Made by a program: the position numbers and the translations under genes. From assembly GCF_001510715.1 (NCBI RefSeq), contig NZ_LMTJ01000003.1:391201-455200 (forward strand): DNA of 64,000 nt, read 5' to 3'. This DNA is from Bacillus sp. FJAT-29814 (lineage in GTDB: Bacteria; Bacillota; Bacilli; Bacillales; Cytobacillaceae). Shown here piece by piece: positions 35,373 to 45,037 of this stretch (its first letter is position 1; the number at the start of each line of letters is the position of its first letter). The notes beneath the pieces were generated by a model that saw only the letters and a program-made list of their open reading frames with translations, did not search any database and had not been told where the DNA came from.

Positions 35373-35726
35373 CTAAACTGTGAAACTAATGTTTCCATCT
35401 TCGGTGATTTCAACTGTTGAATAGCTTTTAAACGTATCTGGATTTGTTATTTCATGCTTGACCGGGTGGCCGAAGCTTTCCATGTAATGCTGATAAACCT
35501 CAGGATTTTTAACAATATGGTAAAAATAGACCCTTTTTCCTTCGACCATATCACTGGTTCTCAATAAGAATCGATCTTGGTACAGGTTCTTAAACCATGC
35601 TCTTGCTTCATCATGGCTTTGAAATTTAGGCACGTCTTCATGATTATTTATTAAGTCGATGTCCAATTCATTTGCTCCTTTCATAAAAAGACTAGTTTCT
35701 AACTCATTGTAGAAGTTCCCCTTCAA
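35373..35726 (-). CDS. Hypothetical protein, 117 residues
   Basis: I do not recognise this protein. It is hydrophilic, with aromatic-rich central sequence (ARAWFKNLYQDRFLLR, KRVYFYHIVKNPEVYQHYM) and no signal or membrane segment. The start is doubtful: TTG 35726 has no binding site before it, and the internal ATG for MKGANELD at 35684 also lacks a good one. It may be a small cytoplasmic protein or the remnant of a longer gene. Confidence 0.5.
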   Translation of the reverse strand: MKGNFYNELETSLFMKGANELDIDLINNHEDVPKFQSHDEARAWFKNLYQDRFLLRTSDMVEGKRVYFYHIVKNPEVYQHYMESFGHPVKHEITNPDTFKSYSTVEITEDGNISFTV

Positions 35727-35863
35727 AAACGAGTCTGTTCTTAAAGAGCTGAATGGGATTAGTATGTCTATTTTTCTGTTGAATATCCACTAAAAATTTT
35801 CTTTAAAGGAAGAAATTGTATGTTATATTAATTCTAAATTAAGTCTTTCAGGAGGGGAAATAA

Positions 35864-36451
35864 ATGAGTGAGCAATTTTTTAAACGAATTGCACCGTATA
35901 TTCCAAATTTGAACGAATATTTAAATGACGGGGCATCAGACATAAGTATGTTAGAAAAAGAGACCGGATTTACCTTGCCGGATTCCTTCAAAGCTCTCTA
36001 CTCTATACATAATGGCGATAAAGATTATATTGGCCTATTTTTCGGATTGGATTGGCTTTCAATAGATGATATTCTGTTTCATTGGAAGAACAATAAGAAG
36101 TGGCATAATGAGTTTTCCAGCAGCGATATCGTATCCTTTGAAAAAGGGAAAATAAAAGAGGAATACTACCATCCTGGTTGGCTGCCAATTGCTTATGACG
36201 GGGGCGGGAATTATATTGGATTCGATTTTTCTCCGGGACCAGACGGCACCGTGGGGCAAATCATCAGTTTTGGGCGTGATGAAGAGAAGCTTTTTGTCAT
36301 AAGCAATAGTTTTCAAGAGTTGTTGGACTTATTAATTCAGCAATTTGAATGTGGCAATTGCAGAGTAGTCGATGAAGATGAGCCGCATGTTGCATGGAGA
36401 GAAGAGGGTCACTTTTTTGATGATTTACAAACAATTTTAGTTAAGAAATAG
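35864..36451 (+). CDS. SMI1/KNR4 family protein
   Basis: A 195-residue protein with the SMI1/KNR4 fold. Signature parts are GASDISMLEKETGFTLPDSFKALYSIHNG at residues 24-52, and WLPIAYDGGGNYIGFDFSPGPDG near 105-127. In bacteria this superfamily is mostly immunity proteins of contact-dependent or secreted toxins. The start is ATG 35864 with AGGAGGGGAAA. No toxin gene is adjacent, so it is an orphan; a role outside toxin immunity is possible. Confidence 0.85.
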   Translation: MSEQFFKRIAPYIPNLNEYLNDGASDISMLEKETGFTLPDSFKALYSIHNGDKDYIGLFFGLDWLSIDDILFHWKNNKKWHNEFSSSDIVSFEKGKIKEEYYHPGWLPIAYDGGGNYIGFDFSPGPDGTVGQIISFGRDEEKLFVISNSFQELLDLLIQQFECGNCRVVDEDEPHVAWREEGHFFDDLQTILVKK

Positions 36452-36590
36452 GGTAACCCTAAAGACCTAGCAAAGGGACTAATCTCCTGAAAGTGGAAAA
36501 AAGGTTTAAGACAATTATTTTTTATGATATTATCAACAAGGCGTCTAGAAATAATTGGAAAAAACGATTTTTACACAAGGGGGAGAAAAG

Positions 36591-37196
36591 GTGAAAAAAT
36601 TAATAAAGGGATTGGCTATTTTCATATTGATAGCAAGTTTGGCAGCTTGTACAAATCAAAAGGATGTTTCTACAAAAAGTGAAGAGACAAAACAAAAAGA
36701 AGAGAATACTAGCGTACAAGAGAAGACAGAAACAACAAAAAATAATGAAACAGCCAATACAGAAACGTCAGTTGAAATGAAGAAGGTCGGTGAAGAGGAA
36801 TACGGATATGTTCATGTGCCAAATGACTGGGTGAAGTTTGTGGATGTGAATCCCAACACCAGCTACCAGGTAAGCAGCACGGACACGAAGAAAATTATCT
36901 CCATCAATGTATTTGAAGATGCCGGCCAAGATGCGAACCTGGAAACGTATGCCACGATTGTCTGGACTAACATGGAAAAAAACGGCGGCAAGGACATTCA
37001 AGGCGCAAAGGTAAAACTAGGCGATTACGATGCCCTTCAAGTTTATGGAGTATATAACAATGGTACCATGTTTTTGGTCACTTGGGTTTTCCAAGCAGAA
37101 GATGGAAAATACCGTTATGTCAGTGCAGAGGGGCCAAAAGAAGGGATTACAGATGTTGTCGGCTACGTTGAAAAAGGCGGTTGGAGCTTGAATTGA
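36591..37196 (+). CDS. Lipoprotein of unknown function
   Basis: A 201-residue lipoprotein. The signal peptide KKLIKGLAIFILIASLAAC ends in lipobox LAAC; a low-complexity Glu/Lys/Thr linker follows (to about residue 60), then a compact domain beginning YGYVHVPNDWVKFVD that looks like the PsbP/SCP-like fold seen in many Bacillus surface lipoproteins. Start GTG 36591 behind GGGGGAGAAAAG. No operon partner. Function unknown. Confidence 0.75.
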   Translation: MKKLIKGLAIFILIASLAACTNQKDVSTKSEETKQKEENTSVQEKTETTKNNETANTETSVEMKKVGEEEYGYVHVPNDWVKFVDVNPNTSYQVSSTDTKKIISINVFEDAGQDANLETYATIVWTNMEKNGGKDIQGAKVKLGDYDALQVYGVYNNGTMFLVTWVFQAEDGKYRYVSAEGPKEGITDVVGYVEKGGWSLN

Positions 37197-37278
37197 CATA
37201 TAAGCAGCTTGTTAATATCAAGGTGGAAAAACACCGTGTTTCACATATGTAACAATTTCCTTCCGTCGTGATATATAA

Positions 37279-38844
<1,566 letters not shown>

Positions 38845-38852
38845 ATAAAAGG

Positions 38853-38890
38853 AAAACCCGGATAATGATCAGCTATTCGGGTTTTCTTTT
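38853..38890 (+). terminator. Rho-independent terminator
   Basis: AAAACCCGGATA (38853-38864) pairs with TATTCGGGTTTT (38874-38885), one mismatch, then CTTTTT. Confidence 0.9.
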
Positions 38891-38959
38891 TATTAAACTT
38901 CGACCAAATAATGGTAAAGTTAATTGTAGTGGAAACTGTTAAAGATTTGAGGTGTTGGT

Positions 38960-39262
38960 ATGAACAATAACTTAGACTTGCTTGAGGAACTTCTTTTAGG
39001 TGATGACGGATTATTAATTAAGATTCGTTCGGCTGATGGATTGGACAAAGAAAAGGCTGAACAAATATATAAGGTCCTAACAGACCTAGCTCTAGAATGG
39101 AAGGACCGGGATTCCATCCCCAAAAAGGCAGCCGACTTGTTTATTGATATTTACCCAGCCATGCTAAACCAAAGTGACTATTACAGTGAGGAAAAAGCAA
39201 TCGAGATCATGGACTGTTGTGATAAAATGTTAGATTTAATAAGAAGGTGTATCACTGAATAA
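38960..39262 (+). CDS. Small acidic hypothetical protein
   Basis: A 100-residue, mostly helical acidic protein, beginning MNNNLDLLEELLLGDDGLL. No signal, membrane helix or known motif; two neighbouring cysteines occur near the end (MDCCDKM). Start ATG 38960 with TGAGGTGTT upstream. It has its own terminator, shared with the convergent acetyltransferase gene. I do not recognise the family. Confidence 0.65.
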   Translation: MNNNLDLLEELLLGDDGLLIKIRSADGLDKEKAEQIYKVLTDLALEWKDRDSIPKKAADLFIDIYPAMLNQSDYYSEEKAIEIMDCCDKMLDLIRRCITE

Positions 39263-39266
39263 ACAG

Positions 39267-39294
39267 AAAAACCGTCATCACTGACGGTTTTTTT
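39267..39294. terminator. Bidirectional terminator
   Basis: AAAAACCGTCA (39267-39277) pairs with TGACGGTTTTTTT (39282-39294). Confidence 0.92.
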
Positions 39295-39850
39295 GCAGAG
39301 TTTCCTGTTTATTGCTCCAATCCTTCGCCAATAAGCTATATTCAACTAAATCCTCATAATGGTCATAGAGCCATTGGCCATCCCTTTTGATACCTTCTTT
39401 CACAAACCCTAATCTCTCTGGGATCGCCAAGCTTTTATGATTATTACCCGCACATTGAATTTCGACTCTATTGATTTTTAATGTACCAAATAAATAATCT
39501 AATAAAGCTTTCACAGACCGGGTAATAATACCATGGCCTTGAGAATCTTCCGACAGAAAATAACCGATGCTTGTTGAGCTATTTTTCCAATCAATATAGT
39601 GAAGTCCGATCATCCCAACCAGTTTCCCGTTGTATCTAATGCCTGCATCAAATCCATTGTTATCCGAGTAATTTCGAATCCAAATAGGGATGATTGGCTC
39701 AAAATCCTCCGCAGATTTCCTTTTATCAACCCAAAGTAACCATTTCCTTAGATATTCACGATTTGTATCTACTAGTTCAAACAACTCTTCCTTGTGATGC
39801 TGCTGGAATAATTCTATTACAATCTCCTCATCTACCTTAAAAGTAAACAA
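39278..39850 (-). CDS. GNAT acetyltransferase, RimL/YdaF-like
   Basis: A 190-residue GNAT enzyme of the ribosomal-protein-serine acetyltransferase group (B. subtilis YdaF, E. coli RimL). The acetyl-CoA loop is SEDSQGHGIITRSVKALLDY, a Q/R-x-x-G-x-G/A variant, followed by the conserved NHKSLAIPERLGFVKEG. Start TTG 39850 preceded by GGGGGAATC; the longer frame to 39928 would contain that site. Its acceptor cannot be told from sequence; alternatives are antibiotics or small amines. Confidence 0.85.
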   Translation of the reverse strand: MFTFKVDEEIVIELFQQHHKEELFELVDTNREYLRKWLLWVDKRKSAEDFEPIIPIWIRNYSDNNGFDAGIRYNGKLVGMIGLHYIDWKNSSTSIGYFLSEDSQGHGIITRSVKALLDYLFGTLKINRVEIQCAGNNHKSLAIPERLGFVKEGIKRDGQWLYDHYEDLVEYSLLAKDWSNKQETLQKNRQ

Positions 39851-39958
39851 ACAGATTCCCCCTTTTATTTTCAAAATTATAGCATAAAAATGGGGTGGAA
39901 ATTGAAATATATTCCTGATAAAACACAATTGAGGAGGGACAGGTTAAAAAGAAGGGTC

Positions 39959-40131
39959 TATTTTACCCGCGAACTATGGGAAGAAGGGGTCATCGGTAAA
40001 AAAGAAGCCTTTATTTTACCCGTAAACTATGGGAATATGGGGTTACCGGTAAAAAAAAAGCGTTTATTTTGTCCGTTAAAGCGGGTAGGAGGTCACGGGT
40101 AAAATGATTCGGTTATTTTACCCGTGACCCC
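39959..40131. repeat. Array F: about 53-bp repeat with TTTTACC/GGTAAAA hairpins, four modules
   Basis: TATTTTACCC (or TATTTTGTCC) recurs at 39959, 40012, 40065 and 40114: spacings 53, 53, 49. In the first two modules TTTTACC pairs with GGTAAAA about 40 bp on, and the sequence ACTATGGGAA lies inside the loop. The last module ends in a perfect 14-bp stem, GGTCACGGGTAAAA (40091-40104) with TTTTACCCGTGACC (40116-40129). The array fills the gap between two minus-strand genes. Confidence 0.85.
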
Positions 40132-40145
40132 ATTCTATAGTAAGC

Positions 40146-41099
40146 CTAAGCCGCAACATCCCTTTTATTAAAAATCATCCAGGTTAATCCATTAAACACT
40201 ACAAAATAAACCACTAACATCACAACCGAGAAGGTCATCGTCATTCCTTCCACGAGCGGAACACCATCGATATAACGCGTTAAATCCATATTGGCAAATA
40301 GAATATATTTTGCCCAATCGAACTTTAATGCGATTACCTGGGTGCCCTGTGCCCCCATAAACATTAAGAAGATTGCTAGACCAATGGATAAAGAGCTGTT
40401 TCGAAAAATCGTCCCCACCATAAAGGCGAAGGTCACCATCATCAATAAACCGACGCAAGCTAATCCGTAAACTTGAATGGCATGGATAAACATACTCGTT
40501 TCGATCACCTTGCCATCATGATAAGCCAAATGCGGGGTGCCAATTGTATCTGTCCCAAAGAATATCGCACCAACCGCAAAGGACAGCCCAAACAAAAGGA
40601 TGAGTGTAATCAGGGCAAAAGTAAACGTAGAAATATATTTTGCAAAAAGTACTTTGGAACGACTGACAGGGCGAATCAGCAAAAGTTTAATAGTTCCCCA
40701 GGAAAACTCAGATGCCACACTTCCTCCGGCGATTATAATCGTAAATAAAGTGACGACGTTGATGATCGCTACGTTATTGATCACGTTTTCCCATGCACCA
40801 TCTACATTGGGATCTAAATCATGGTCGAGACGGTACTGATTCAGTGCTAAATTCTTTTTTGAATTTGCAACGATAAACGCTGGAGCATCCTTATCTTTAA
40901 TCGTTTGCTCATATTGTGCATTTTGTTGCTGTAAATCACCTTTCCAATTTGCGTTTGCTTGTTCGTCATCCGAGTTTACTTTTTGAAGGATCGCACCAGT
41001 AAAAATAATCACAACCAGTAATCCGAGCATGATCCAGGTGGGAACACGTCGAAAGATTTTCATATTTTCATTTTGAATTAATGCAAGCATGCTAGACAA
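40146..41099 (-). CDS. ABC-2 type transporter permease
   Basis: A 317-residue integral membrane subunit with about six helices: one at residues 20-40, a roughly 80-residue extracellular loop rich in Gln, Asn and Asp, then five helices from about 110 to 310. The ABC2 phrase SEFSWGTIKLLLIRPVSRSKVLFAKYIS is the classic coupling region. Start TTG 41099 behind AGGGGG, overlapping the ATPase gene by eight bases; ATG 41090 is the alternative. It works with the ATPase upstream, likely in peptide, antibiotic or lipid export (BcrA-type). Confidence 0.87.
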   Translation of the reverse strand: MSSMLALIQNENMKIFRRVPTWIMLGLLVVIIFTGAILQKVNSDDEQANANWKGDLQQQNAQYEQTIKDKDAPAFIVANSKKNLALNQYRLDHDLDPNVDGAWENVINNVAIINVVTLFTIIIAGGSVASEFSWGTIKLLLIRPVSRSKVLFAKYISTFTFALITLILLFGLSFAVGAIFFGTDTIGTPHLAYHDGKVIETSMFIHAIQVYGLACVGLLMMVTFAFMVGTIFRNSSLSIGLAIFLMFMGAQGTQVIALKFDWAKYILFANMDLTRYIDGVPLVEGMTMTFSVVMLVVYFVVFNGLTWMIFNKRDVAA

Positions 41100-41997
41100 T
41101 TTGCTTACCCCCTGTAATCTCCAAGAATATATCCTCGAGCGATTTCTCTTTCAATTCAATTCCATAAAGCTTAATGCCATTCTCAACGAGCGTCACGACC
41201 ATTGATGGAATCGACTCTTTTTCGATCTCGACTCCGATTTGGTTGTCTGAAATGATTTTCGCTTGATGGAACAGTTCGCGAACAAATCCTGGATTATCAA
41301 CCGTGAAAACAACCTCATGTTTGTCTCTATCATTGGTAAACTCCTTAACATTCTGTACATCAATCAGTACACCATGTTGCAGGATCCCAATTCGGTCACA
41401 CATCAGTTCCATTTCTGAAAGTAAGTGGCTGGATACCAAGACAGCTAATCCTTCTTCTTTTGCCAGCTTTCGTAAATAGTCTCGAATCTCGCGAATGCCG
41501 GCTGGGTCCAATCCGTTTGTCGGTTCGTCCAAAATTAATAAAGAGGGCTTGTGCAAGAGAGCCTGCGCTAGCCCAAGCCGTTGGCGCATCCCAAGCGAAT
41601 ACGTCTTGACCTTATCGTGGATCCTTTTCTCCAGTCCGACTAATTTAACTACCTCGTCTATGCGCTCCTTATTGATACCAGACATCATTCGGCTATAATG
41701 GATTAAATTTTGATAGCCAGTAAGAAACTTATACAGTTCCGGATTCTCGACAATCGCGCCGACATGCCTGACCGCATTTTCAAAATCCTTCGCCACACTT
41801 TTTCCGTTAATCAAAATTTGGCCATCTGTGATTGACATTAACCCGACAATCATTCGGATCGTTGTCGTTTTTCCGGCACCGTTTGGTCCTAGAAAGCCAA
41901 AGACCTCGCCTTTATAAACTTCTAATGATAAGTCATGAATAATGGTCTTTGTCCCGATTCTTTTCTTTAAATGGGATATTTGCAGAATATTTTCCAA
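41092..41997 (-). CDS. ABC transporter ATP-binding protein, BcrA-like
   Basis: A 301-residue ATPase subunit. Walker A GPNGAGKTTT at about residue 38, signature YSLGMRQRLG at about 137, Walker B LLILDEPTNGLDP, and the switch His in SSHLLSEME. The C-terminal 80 residues form the extra domain of the drug-resistance (DRA/BcrA) group, ending LEDIFLEITGG. Start ATG 41997 with GGGAGGATTTAC. It overlaps its permease partner by eight bases. Self-resistance or bacitracin-type function is possible, but no sensor kinase pair is nearby. Confidence 0.9.
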   Translation of the reverse strand: MENILQISHLKKRIGTKTIIHDLSLEVYKGEVFGFLGPNGAGKTTTIRMIVGLMSITDGQILINGKSVAKDFENAVRHVGAIVENPELYKFLTGYQNLIHYSRMMSGINKERIDEVVKLVGLEKRIHDKVKTYSLGMRQRLGLAQALLHKPSLLILDEPTNGLDPAGIREIRDYLRKLAKEEGLAVLVSSHLLSEMELMCDRIGILQHGVLIDVQNVKEFTNDRDKHEVVFTVDNPGFVRELFHQAKIISDNQIGVEIEKESIPSMVVTLVENGIKLYGIELKEKSLEDIFLEITGGKQIV

Positions 41998-42160
41998 AGT
42001 AAATCCTCCCTTAAGTCACTTTCTACAATTCATGATAATTTAAAAGAACACCCATTCCTATTGGAACCGGGAAGTATTCTGGAGTAAGGCTTAGGTCTTA
42101 GAATGTGGTAAGTGAAGGGGGAGGTGTGAAAACAGATTTAGCCAGTGATAGGGGAAGATT

Positions 42161-42440
42161 CTACGTGCTCAAAACAGCTGGAAAAAAGAGCAACCGGTCA
42201 CGTAGCGGGGCTCTAGGTGCTTAAAAACAGCCGAGTAACCAGCAAAAGTAAAATAAGCGTATATTTCCGGTTATTTGCTGAATGGAGACTCTTCCGGGGA
42301 TAAATAAGGGGAGATTTCCGGTTAATTCAAAGAAAAATCCCCCATTTTCACGTCTTTCGAGTCAATAGGCGGACTTCTCCGTCTATTTCAAGCTGTTTTT
42401 TACTTTATTTACTAATTAAAAGGATTTTTCCGACTATTTA
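42161..42440. repeat. Array G: degenerate, about 52-bp periodic repeat
   Basis: CTACGTGCTCAAAACAGC (42161) and CTAGGTGCTTAAAAACAGC (42213) are 52 bp apart; TTTCCGGTTA recurs at 42264 and 42315 (51 bp); TCCGTCTATTT (42378) and TCCGACTATTT (42429) are 51 bp apart. The units are much decayed compared with arrays B and D. It occupies most of the 600-bp gap between the ABC ATPase and methyltransferase genes; I see no gene there. Confidence 0.6.
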
Positions 42441-42563
42441 CAAGATTGAGTGATTTGGTGCTTTACTTGATTCCCAACCGATAAGTTCGGACCCTCTTAA
42501 TCCTAAGAGCAGGAATCAACAGCTTCTTATCCGACCTGCTTTACCCGTGCACCAGGTAAAATA

Positions 42564-42603
42564 AAAAAATAATCCTCATCATAATTAGATAAGGATTATT
42601 TTT
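42564..42603 (-). terminator. Terminator of the methyltransferase gene
   Basis: AATAATCCTCATC (42568-42580) pairs with GATAAGGATTATT (42588-42600), one mismatch, with an A-run on its left that is a T-run in the minus direction. Confidence 0.88.
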
Positions 42604-42609
42604 AAAATC

Positions 42610-43380
42610 TTATTCTTTTACTCCGATTATACGAATCCTTTTATAATCCGCCAGCCAATGACTGTCATTATATAAAACCTCCTTTAAGTTATTTTCCACG
42701 TTTGATATGATCCATTCTTTCTTATCGAAGGGGATAGCTTCAAGTAGGCTCATTCCAAACATATCAATCCAGTTTCTCAAGCCATTTTCACCATCTAATT
42801 TCGTCGGCCTATCAAAGTGTTGCGCAAAGGTTACCCTAAAACCTGCTTCCTCCATCAAAGTTGAATACTCCGCAATGCTCGGATAAAACCACGGGAAATG
42901 TTCCTTTTTGAATGCGATTCCTTCCTGACCTATTTTCTTTATGATTTCATCGGTAATCGTTTGTACGTTCCCTTTACCGCCAAATTCAGCCACAAACCTG
43001 CCGCCGTCTTTTAAACTCTTATAAATGCTGTTTAAGGCCTGCTCTGGTGGTTTTACCCAATGCAGTACAGCATTGGAGAACACGGCGTCAAATTCATTAC
43101 AATAACCCAAGTCCGTCGCGTCTTTCACAGCAAAATGTATATGGGGGTACTTGCTTTTAGCCTGTACAACCATATTCTCGGAGTTGTCCACACCGATCAC
43201 ATCCACTCCGCAATCGGACAACTGCTTGGCCAAATCTCCAGTTCCGCAACCAAGGTCAAGAATTCGTTCCCCTTTTTTTGGAGCCAATAATTCTACTAAA
43301 CTTTCCCCCAATGCAGAAACAAATGAATGTTTACTATCGTATAAAGCGGCATTCCAGCTGTCCTTTTTACTTTTACTCAA
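42610..43380 (-). CDS. Class I SAM-dependent methyltransferase (Tam-like)
   Basis: A 256-residue Rossmann-fold methyltransferase. Motif I is ILDLGCGTGDLAKQL (about residue 40), the acidic residue of motif II is in VIGVDNSENMV, and motif IV is FDAVFSNAVLHWVKPPEQAL. The last phrase, and HFPWFYPSIAEYSTLMEEAGF, resemble trans-aconitate 2-methyltransferase (Tam) and related small-molecule methyltransferases. Start ATG 43380, with GGGGAGG upstream. Standing alone with its own terminator. Substrate uncertain. Confidence 0.85.
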   Translation of the reverse strand: MSKSKKDSWNAALYDSKHSFVSALGESLVELLAPKKGERILDLGCGTGDLAKQLSDCGVDVIGVDNSENMVVQAKSKYPHIHFAVKDATDLGYCNEFDAVFSNAVLHWVKPPEQALNSIYKSLKDGGRFVAEFGGKGNVQTITDEIIKKIGQEGIAFKKEHFPWFYPSIAEYSTLMEEAGFRVTFAQHFDRPTKLDGENGLRNWIDMFGMSLLEAIPFDKKEWIISNVENNLKEVLYNDSHWLADYKRIRIIGVKE

Positions 43381-43515
43381 AATGAACCTCCCCTTTCCTA
43401 TTAACTTATTATCGCATAGTAAGGCTGATTATTTTAAACACCAAGATTCCTTTTTTTCATGATAAAATAGATTAATAGTCTGGATATATGGTATTAACTG
43501 CATGGGGGAACGGTT

Positions 43516-44019
43516 ATGGCTAAAGTGAAATCAGTGAAATTCGATGGGGAGCTCATCCACGTGTTTAACAGTGCAATCTATGTTTTCGAGTCTGGCCAGG
43601 ACCTTACTCTGCAGCTGGACATGATCGTCAGCGAGATAGTCGTTAAAAAGGTCCAACAGGTAGAGAACGTAATCGCTGAAATTGAGTTGGAGGATGGCAG
43701 GATGATCGATTCCATAATGCATGTAAAAATAATCCCCGGCGTGCTGCCACAGCTTAGTTTATTTGTTGAACTGGATGATAGGCAGGATTATGACTTTCTT
43801 GATATCGTTAATGAAAATGATGCATGGTTTCCAAATATAGAAGAGGGTATCACGATTGAAGAGATAAGAAAAGTAGAGATGCCGGATGAAGAAATCCGCC
43901 TCAAGCTCAAGTTGCCGATTGACCAGGTGGAGTGGCTGAAAGCGCAAAAGAAGACTCGTTTGACTGAATTGCTAAAGGAAATGATTTATGAATATTGGGA
44001 GAAAGATAACTCAAATTAA
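43516..44019 (+). CDS. Hypothetical acidic protein, 167 residues
   Basis: An acidic cytoplasmic protein, mixed beta then helical, with many valine/isoleucine-rich strands (IVSEIVVKKVQQVENVIAEI) and a C-terminal helix ending in LTELLKEMIYEYWEK. No signal or membrane segment, and no enzyme motif that I recognise. Start ATG 43516 with GGGGGAAC upstream. It ends at a clean terminator. Its neighbours, a methyltransferase facing away and the catabolic regulator, give no hint. Confidence 0.65.
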   Translation: MAKVKSVKFDGELIHVFNSAIYVFESGQDLTLQLDMIVSEIVVKKVQQVENVIAEIELEDGRMIDSIMHVKIIPGVLPQLSLFVELDDRQDYDFLDIVNENDAWFPNIEEGITIEEIRKVEMPDEEIRLKLKLPIDQVEWLKAQKKTRLTELLKEMIYEYWEKDNSN

Positions 44020-44020
44020 T

Positions 44021-44045
44021 GCTGCACAAATCGTGCAGTTTTTTA
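44021..44045 (+). terminator. Rho-independent terminator
   Basis: CTGCAC (44022-44027) pairs with GTGCAG (44033-44038), then TTTTTT. It insulates the catabolic island from the left. Confidence 0.9.
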
Positions 44046-44082
44046 TTGAGATAAATTAATTTCAGAAATTTTAAAATACATA

Positions 44083-44135
44083 TTGACATAAAAATAAATA
44101 ATATTTATTATAAAAATCAGATAAATAATATTTAT
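44083..44135 (+). promoter_or_regulatory. Promoter of the gntR gene with two AT-rich palindromic operators
   Basis: TTGACA (44083-44088), 17-bp spacer, TATTAT (44106-44111). Palindrome 1 is AATAAATA-A-TATTTATT (44093-44109), covering the spacer and part of the -10. Palindrome 2 is ATAAATA-A-TATTTAT (44121-44135), just past the start point. Both share the same 15 bases; centres are 27 bp apart. The layout is typical of a strongly repressed promoter. Whether the GntR protein itself binds here is inference. Confidence 0.75.
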
Positions 44136-44184
44136 TTCTCGCAAAAAGGATGGTGTTCAACATGCTTTAATCAATTCCGACAAA

Positions 44185-44200
44185 ATGAAAACGGTTACTA
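44185..44200 (+). promoter_or_regulatory. cre-like site in the gntR leader
   Basis: ATGAAAACGGTTACTA fits the CcpA consensus WTGNAANCGNWWNCAW with one mismatch (T for A near the end). Downstream of the promoter it would act as a roadblock. Confidence 0.55.
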
Positions 44201-44234
44201 TCAAAATAAATTTCCTCTAAACCTACAATCCTGC

Positions 44235-44251
44235 AGAATATCATGTATTCT
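44235..44251. other. 17-bp inverted repeat in the gntR leader
   Basis: AGAATA-TCATG-TATTCT is a perfect arm-6 palindrome, 45 bp before the gntR start. It could be a further regulator site or a small RNA hairpin. Confidence 0.4.
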
Positions 44252-44295
44252 ATTGGTAAGTTTAGAATGTGGTAATGGCAGGTGGATTAAATTTT

Positions 44296-45018
44296 ATGAA
44301 AAATATAAGTGATCAGTTAGTCCATGAATTAGGAAGAAAAATTGTAACAGGGGAGTACCTTCAGGGGGGAATTCTTCCTAAAGTAGAGGATTTAAGCGAA
44401 ACATATGAGGTAAGCCGCACGGTCGTTCGCGAGGCTTACAGGGGATTATCTACACTTGGTCTTGTGCGGTCTAATCAAAGGGCTGGGACAGTGGTACTGC
44501 CGCGCTCCGAATGGCAATGGTGGAACCTGGATGTCTTAACATGGGTACTCGAAGATGAAAACAATACCGACTTCTTGCTTCATCTCACAGAAATAAGACT
44601 CGGATTAGAACCGACAGCGGCAGCATTGGCAGCCAGTAGGGCAACAGAAGATGAGCTTCTAAAAATAAAAGATGCCTTTGAACGGCTTGAGAAATCAATC
44701 GGTGATGAAAAGGCCTGGGCAGTTGCAGACTCTGATTTCCATGAAAGCATCTTGCAAGCTTCTCATAACCATTTAATGATCAATACGGTTAAAACACTTC
44801 GTAAAGCATTACTCGTTAGCCGCGAGAAAACGCTAGAAGCAGCGAAAAATGAGCCTGAATCGCCTTTTGACACGCCAACACAAGAGGTTTTAGAGAGACA
44901 TCGTTCCATATATGACGCCATCATGGCACGAAATGAAATGTTAGCTCATCATAAAATGTCTGAATTGATTTTGCGTGTAAAAAATATTTTAGAAAAAATT
45001 TATGGTTACCAAGGTTAA
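44296..45018 (+). CDS. GntR-family (FCD/FadR-type) transcriptional regulator
   Basis: A 240-residue regulator. The N-terminal GntR winged helix (about residues 5-70) reads LPKVEDLSETYEVSRTVVREAYRGLSTLGL; the FCD ligand domain (about 85-235) has the metal-ligand-like pattern of Asp and His (EIRLGLEPTAAALAA, DSDFHESILQASHN, HRSIYDAI). Such proteins sense organic acids and control their catabolism. Start ATG 44296 after AGGTGG. It is the first gene of the aromatic island; the hydrolase gene follows after 19 bp, so both are co-transcribed. Confidence 0.88.
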   Translation: MKNISDQLVHELGRKIVTGEYLQGGILPKVEDLSETYEVSRTVVREAYRGLSTLGLVRSNQRAGTVVLPRSEWQWWNLDVLTWVLEDENNTDFLLHLTEIRLGLEPTAAALAASRATEDELLKIKDAFERLEKSIGDEKAWAVADSDFHESILQASHNHLMINTVKTLRKALLVSREKTLEAAKNEPESPFDTPTQEVLERHRSIYDAIMARNEMLAHHKMSELILRVKNILEKIYGYQG

Positions 45019-45037
45019 AAAAGGGAGGAGAAAACAA

